Positions 60,161 through 64,000 of a DNA stretch of 64,000 nt are shown here, in pieces. How positions within the stretch are numbered: the stretch's first letter is position 1; each line of letters starts with the position of its first letter. Position numbers and translations under genes: made by a program. The notes beneath the pieces were generated by a model. It saw nothing but the letters and a program-made list of their open reading frames with translations, did no database searches and was not told where the DNA came from. Source of the DNA: Termitomyces sp. T153 (taxonomy: Eukaryota > Basidiomycota > Agaricomycetes > Agaricales > Lyophyllaceae); contig JACKQL020000037.1 of the NCBI GenBank assembly GCA_018296165.2, positions 434,001-498,000 of the forward strand, read 5' to 3'.

Positions 60161-60449
60161 TGGATCGGGCAAGTAAGAGTGGAGGGGTTGTCCGGGGTTA
60201 ATTCGGGGACAGATTAAGTCACCGCCATTATCCCTTTGTCTCTTTCAATATCACTTTCCCTTCACATTCACTGTTTCACGCTCTCATTGTTCCAACTACG
60301 TATAAACCAGTGAGCGTAGCAAGCGATGTCCTTGTCAACTCACACTGCGCTTGCAGGTAAGCGATCTTCATAGTTTCTACCGCGTCAACTCACACTGCGC
60401 TCGCAGCGCCCGCTCAATCAGTCATATGCCCACATTACATCACGCGTCT
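60161..60449 (+). repeat. DIRS-like repeat A2 (direct copy of A1)
   Basis: 289 bp, the same length as A1, with scattered transitions. It is preceded by a run of about 27 A (60091-60117). Confidence 0.92.
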
Positions 60450-60804
60450 ATTTTATTTCTTGAGTCCTGATGTTCTCGAGGGCCGGCTCTCCTCCCGAGA
60501 GAGAGAGAAGCTGAGACTCAAGCTAACTACTAGGGACTAATTGGAGCGAGTAGAGAGATTGGAAGTGTAATGATGTAGTAAATGAAAAGATAACCGTAGA
60601 ATGGAATAGGATGGAATAGGGATGGTGGGTAGGGCAAAAAGACGCGTGATGTAATGTGGGCGTATGACTGATCAAGCGGGCGCTGCGAGCGCAGTGTGAG
60701 TCGACGCGGTAGAAACTATGAAGATCGCTTACCTGCAAGCGCAGTGTGAGTCGACGAGGACATCGCTTGCTATGCTCGCTGGTTTATACGTAGTTGGAAC
60801 AATG
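60450..60804 (-). repeat. Inverted B plus inverted partial A
   Basis: 60450-60522 is inverted B. 60635-60804 is an inverted copy of the last ~170 bp of A. The ~110 bp between has no match in the window. Either the right end of this element or a second, deleted element in opposite orientation. Confidence 0.85.
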
Positions 60805-60884
60805 GAAGGGGTAGAGTAAGGGTAGGATAATGAACAAAGTGAGAGAATGGACAACAAAGAATAGTTAGGCCAATGTGATGGGGG

Positions 60885-63800
60885 AAATAATATGATATGA
60901 GAACAGTGGCATTGATATTGGTGGTGCACATTGTCATGGACACTGCTGGCACTGGAACCTGCTTCTGTTGGAAAAATGGAAAAAGAAACCTGTTATATCA
61001 TTTCTTTGACAGAATTTTCCTTTTCTTTTTCAGTATTTCCTCAGAAAACACTATTGGCTGCCAGCAGTGGGAATTTCATGCAGCATTCCAACACTCCTCC
61101 TCACCAGAAACTCTGACAGTACTGTACTCCTCCTTGTGTATGATTATAGTGCTAGTTGAAGGCCTAAGAGGGACTGTAAATGGGTAAAGAGCAGGGCTGA
61201 CAGGGCTTTGGTGAATAGGTTGGCAACATTATGTTTGGTATCAATGTAATGAATGCACATATTGTTTGATTGTACATGTTCTTGGAAAAAATGATACTTA
61301 ATGTCCATATGTTTGATGCATGAGTGGAGCATTGGATCTTCTGAGAAGTTAATTGCTGCTTCATTATTGCAAAGTTTTGGAGTTGGGCAAGATGTGACAT
61401 CATATCCTATTTCTTTTAGCAGAGTGCACAACCAGATGCATTCCTGAGCACTCTCAAATGCAGCTATGTATTTGGCTTCATAAGAAGAGGCTGCAATGGT
61501 TTTTTGTTTTCATGCTGCCTATGAGAGTCCAGATCCTAGAACTCCATGCATAGCCTCCAACACTTCACCATGTGTTGAAACAGTCAGCCCAGTCCAAATC
61601 TGTAAAGCCTGTCAGATTGATTGGTTTGTCTCTGCCTTCAAGGACCAACTTCAAGTTCTGTGTACCCTTAAGGTAGTGGGCCAGTCTGATGGCAGCTCTC
61701 CATTGGACCATTGAATACAAATCTATGTATTGGGATAGCTGCTGTATAGCATACACAATGTCAGGGCAGATTGAAATAGCAATGTAGAGTAGGCAACCAA
61801 TGAGGGATCTGTAGGCAGTCTTATCCAATTCAGCTATCTTGTCCTGAGACAGCAATGTCCTATCAATCTTACATAGATTTTGGCCTGGGTCCATGGGTAG
61901 AGATAGTGGTGTGGCTTCCAACTGGCCAAACTAGGAGATTACCTTGTCTATTAGGGCCATCTGAGATAGTTTTACAAGTTGTTTTTCTCTGTCCCAGTCC
62001 ACTGCAGTGCCCACAACAAATTAGAGTAGCCCAAGATTGGATATGGTCCAAATGGAGCATAACTGCTCTTTGAAGCATTCATTTTCAGATTTGTTGCTAG
62101 CTATAGATAGGAAGTTATTGATGTGCACTGCAGCTATAACTGTGCCAGTATCTGCCTTGTAGTAATAGATGCATGATTCACAAAGAAGGCATGTAAAACC
62201 CCATGATATCATGTTGTTGTTCAGTGTTCCATCCCAAATCTGTCTGGCTTGCTTCATCCCATAGAGTCCTCATAATATATGCCATACCCAGTCTTCTTTT
62301 TCAGGTTCTTCAAAGCCTTCTGGTTGTTCCATGTATTGTATTTCCTTTTCTGGCAATAGTCCATACAAGAATGCAGTCTTGACATCTATTTGAGTAGCAT
62401 CCCATCCTGGAGCTGCAGCCAAGTGTATCAGAATTTGCCATGACCCCATACATGCAGTTGGTGAGGTGGTTTTTGTGTGGTCCCTGTTGTAAACCTGCTC
62501 AAAACCTTTGAATAACAGGCATACCTTGAAGCATACCACCTTCCCATTCTTGTCCTGCTTGAGCTTAAAGACAGGTTGTCCTTTTTGTACCTTGTGTCCC
62601 ATCAGAACCTGGTCTTGAGGCACTAGTTTGTACACCCCCATTTCTTTAGGGAATCTTAGCTCTTCACAATAACCCACTTCCCATTCTGCCATGCAAGTAG
62701 ACATCTTAGCTTCTTTCCATGTTCTTGGCTTGTCACCAAGGTCAATTAAGGTGAGATCCCCAAGCAACTCTGCAAAGACAAGAAGGTGTTTGACATTTTC
62801 TATTGTCACAGTGTTTGCCTGTTCAGAGGCTGTATTGCTTGTACTTGAACTTTGCATCAGATTGTTTGCAGGATTGGCTAGCTCCTCTCAATCATTTGTG
62901 GGCTTGTCATTGAATGGAGGCTGTATCATATGCGTATGAAGCCTTTTCTTGCTCTTGCCTCCTTGAGTCTCTCAGCCACCTCACAAGATCCTTGTACAGC
63001 TCATTAAACACACATGATAGGTGGATTTTCAGGACTTGCTTTGGCTGTGGGAACTGGTATGTGGCCAGAGCACCATGGGCAAGTGGGTTTGTTGTCTGTA
63101 ATGGGCTCAGGATCCTCTTGCTGTACTTCCCAGTTGTAGGGCTGTAAGCTCATGTTTGTCATCTGTGGAGAAGAGAGCATCTGTTGCCAATTCTTTTGTT
63201 TCTTTAATTGTCTCAGAGTGTATAGTTGTGATCCCCATTTTGTCCAGGTCTTGTAAGTCAATATCCTTAGAGTGGCCATCTTGTTGTTCTAAAAACCTCA
63301 CATGTCTTGTAAGTTAAGATTTTTAGGGTGGCCATCTTGTTGTTACAGAAACCTTACATGGAATGATTTGTAAATCTTGTGTGTTCTGGGATCATAACAT
63401 TGGTACACTTTTGAATTTTCACCATAACCAATCAAGACACATTTGACACTGCACAGGTTGAGTTTTGGATTGTGTTAGTTGAGGATTAGGACAAAGGTGC
63501 AGCATCCAATCTCATGCATATAGGAAAAATCACTTGATTGTGCCATAGTTCAAATGTTGTTTTGTAGCCAAGGGACTTAGTTCCCATCTTAGCATGTAAG
63601 TGGGCAGCAGTCATGTAAAACTTGTTCCAAAGTGAGCTTAGGCACTTTGAGTCTATTCTCATAGTCCTTGCCCTTCCTAGGAGTGTCCTGTGCATCCATT
63701 CAACTTGTCTCATATATTGAGAAGTATATGGAGCTCTGAATTCATGTCTAGATCCTGTTGATGACAGCCATGCTTTTATTTGAAGGCTTTTGAGTTCACT

Positions 63801-64000
63801 GTCATGTCCTATGCAATATATTCCAACTTTCTTTCCTGTCTCAAGTTCTCTTGCCTTTTCCCATGCTTGCAGTGCTGGAAAGGCATTGCTTTTGGACTTG
63901 AGGGGGATTGACCACAGCATATTTGTGTAATTGTTAATGAGGTCCATAATATATTTATTTCCTTTATGTGATAAACACTTATAGGTCCTGCCAAATCTAT
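60885..64000 (-). pseudogene. Ty1/Copia retrotransposon relic (continues beyond the window)
   Basis: Reading leftward from the window end: integrase core (TNMLWSIPLKSKSNAF ... HEFRAPYTSQYMRQVEWMHR, 63990-63490), reverse transcriptase (about 62710-61950: DATQIDVKTAFLYGLLPE, QPEGFEEPEKEDWVW, AVHINNFLSIAS) and the RNase H region (about 61900-61200: GCLLYIAISICPDIVYAI, GFTDLDWADC). The RT motif, normally VDD, is INN (62114-62119). Many stops and shifts split it. CpG is nearly absent. The 3' LTR probably lies at about 60885-61140 but I cannot fix its ends. Confidence 0.87.

Larger units (their letters stand above)
55907..60804 (+). mobile_element. DIRS-like tyrosine-recombinase retrotransposon with complex termini
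   Basis: Order: terminal repeat A1 (55907-56195), gag-like ORF, RT/RNase H frame, tyrosine recombinase, short repeat B1 (59986-60058), poly-A run, direct repeat A2 (60161-60449), inverted B (60450-60522) and an inverted partial A (60635-60804). Tyrosine recombinase plus RT defines the DIRS order. Confidence 0.85.

Noticed and set aside
1..64000. CRISPR array or prokaryotic operon
   Set aside because: No spaced direct repeats of that type; the window is clearly eukaryotic.

Overview
The window reads as an Agaricomycete-type basidiomycete chromosome. The genes are broken by many introns of about 50 bp. They include a hybrid histidine kinase with the fungal H-box FHEVRVPLN and a secreted protein with a family 1 cellulose-binding module. 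The mobile elements (DIRS-like, Ty3 chromovirus, Copia, hAT, Tc1) are those usual in mushroom genomes. I cannot name the species. Intron limits were read by eye from GT/AG sites and frame.

Layout: 1-9.7 kb holds a partial Doa4/USP8-type deubiquitinase (-), an SSX2IP/ADIP-like coiled-coil protein (+) and SNT2 (-). 10.4-18.9 kb holds a membrane hybrid histidine kinase (+), a Ran-binding protein (+) and ALG5 (+). 19.3-34.1 kb is a nest of dead transposons almost without CpG: an hAT remnant carrying a solo LTR and a Tc1 element (itself carrying a second LTR), then nested LTR retrotransposons. 34.9-41.2 kb returns to normal genes: a CBM1 secreted protein (+), GPATCH1 (+) and MAK11 (-). 41.5-54.7 kb has three tRNA-Ile genes, each near a tRNA-Ala or a tRNA-Ala relic in opposite orientation. 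Between them lie a decayed large ORF fusing AT-hooks, a zinc-binding/transposase-like region and a DEDD exonuclease (42.6-48.1 kb), and the closely spaced GatA and RXT3 genes (49.3-54.2 kb, GC-rich). 55.9-60.8 kb is a DIRS-like tyrosine-recombinase retrotransposon with odd terminal repeats. 60.9 kb to the end is a CpG-depleted Copia relic.

Most host genes are housekeeping: ubiquitin recycling, nuclear transport, dolichol-linked glycosylation, splicing, 60S biogenesis and mitochondrial Gln-tRNA formation. SNT2 and RXT3 both belong to yeast Rpd3-type deacetylase assemblies. The most unusual observations are an apparent AT-AC intron splitting the histidine-kinase H-box, the exonuclease/transposase-like fusion with candidate terminal repeats, and Asp-to-Asn loss at the reverse transcriptase YxDD motif in three unrelated retroelements, each explicable by CpG deamination.
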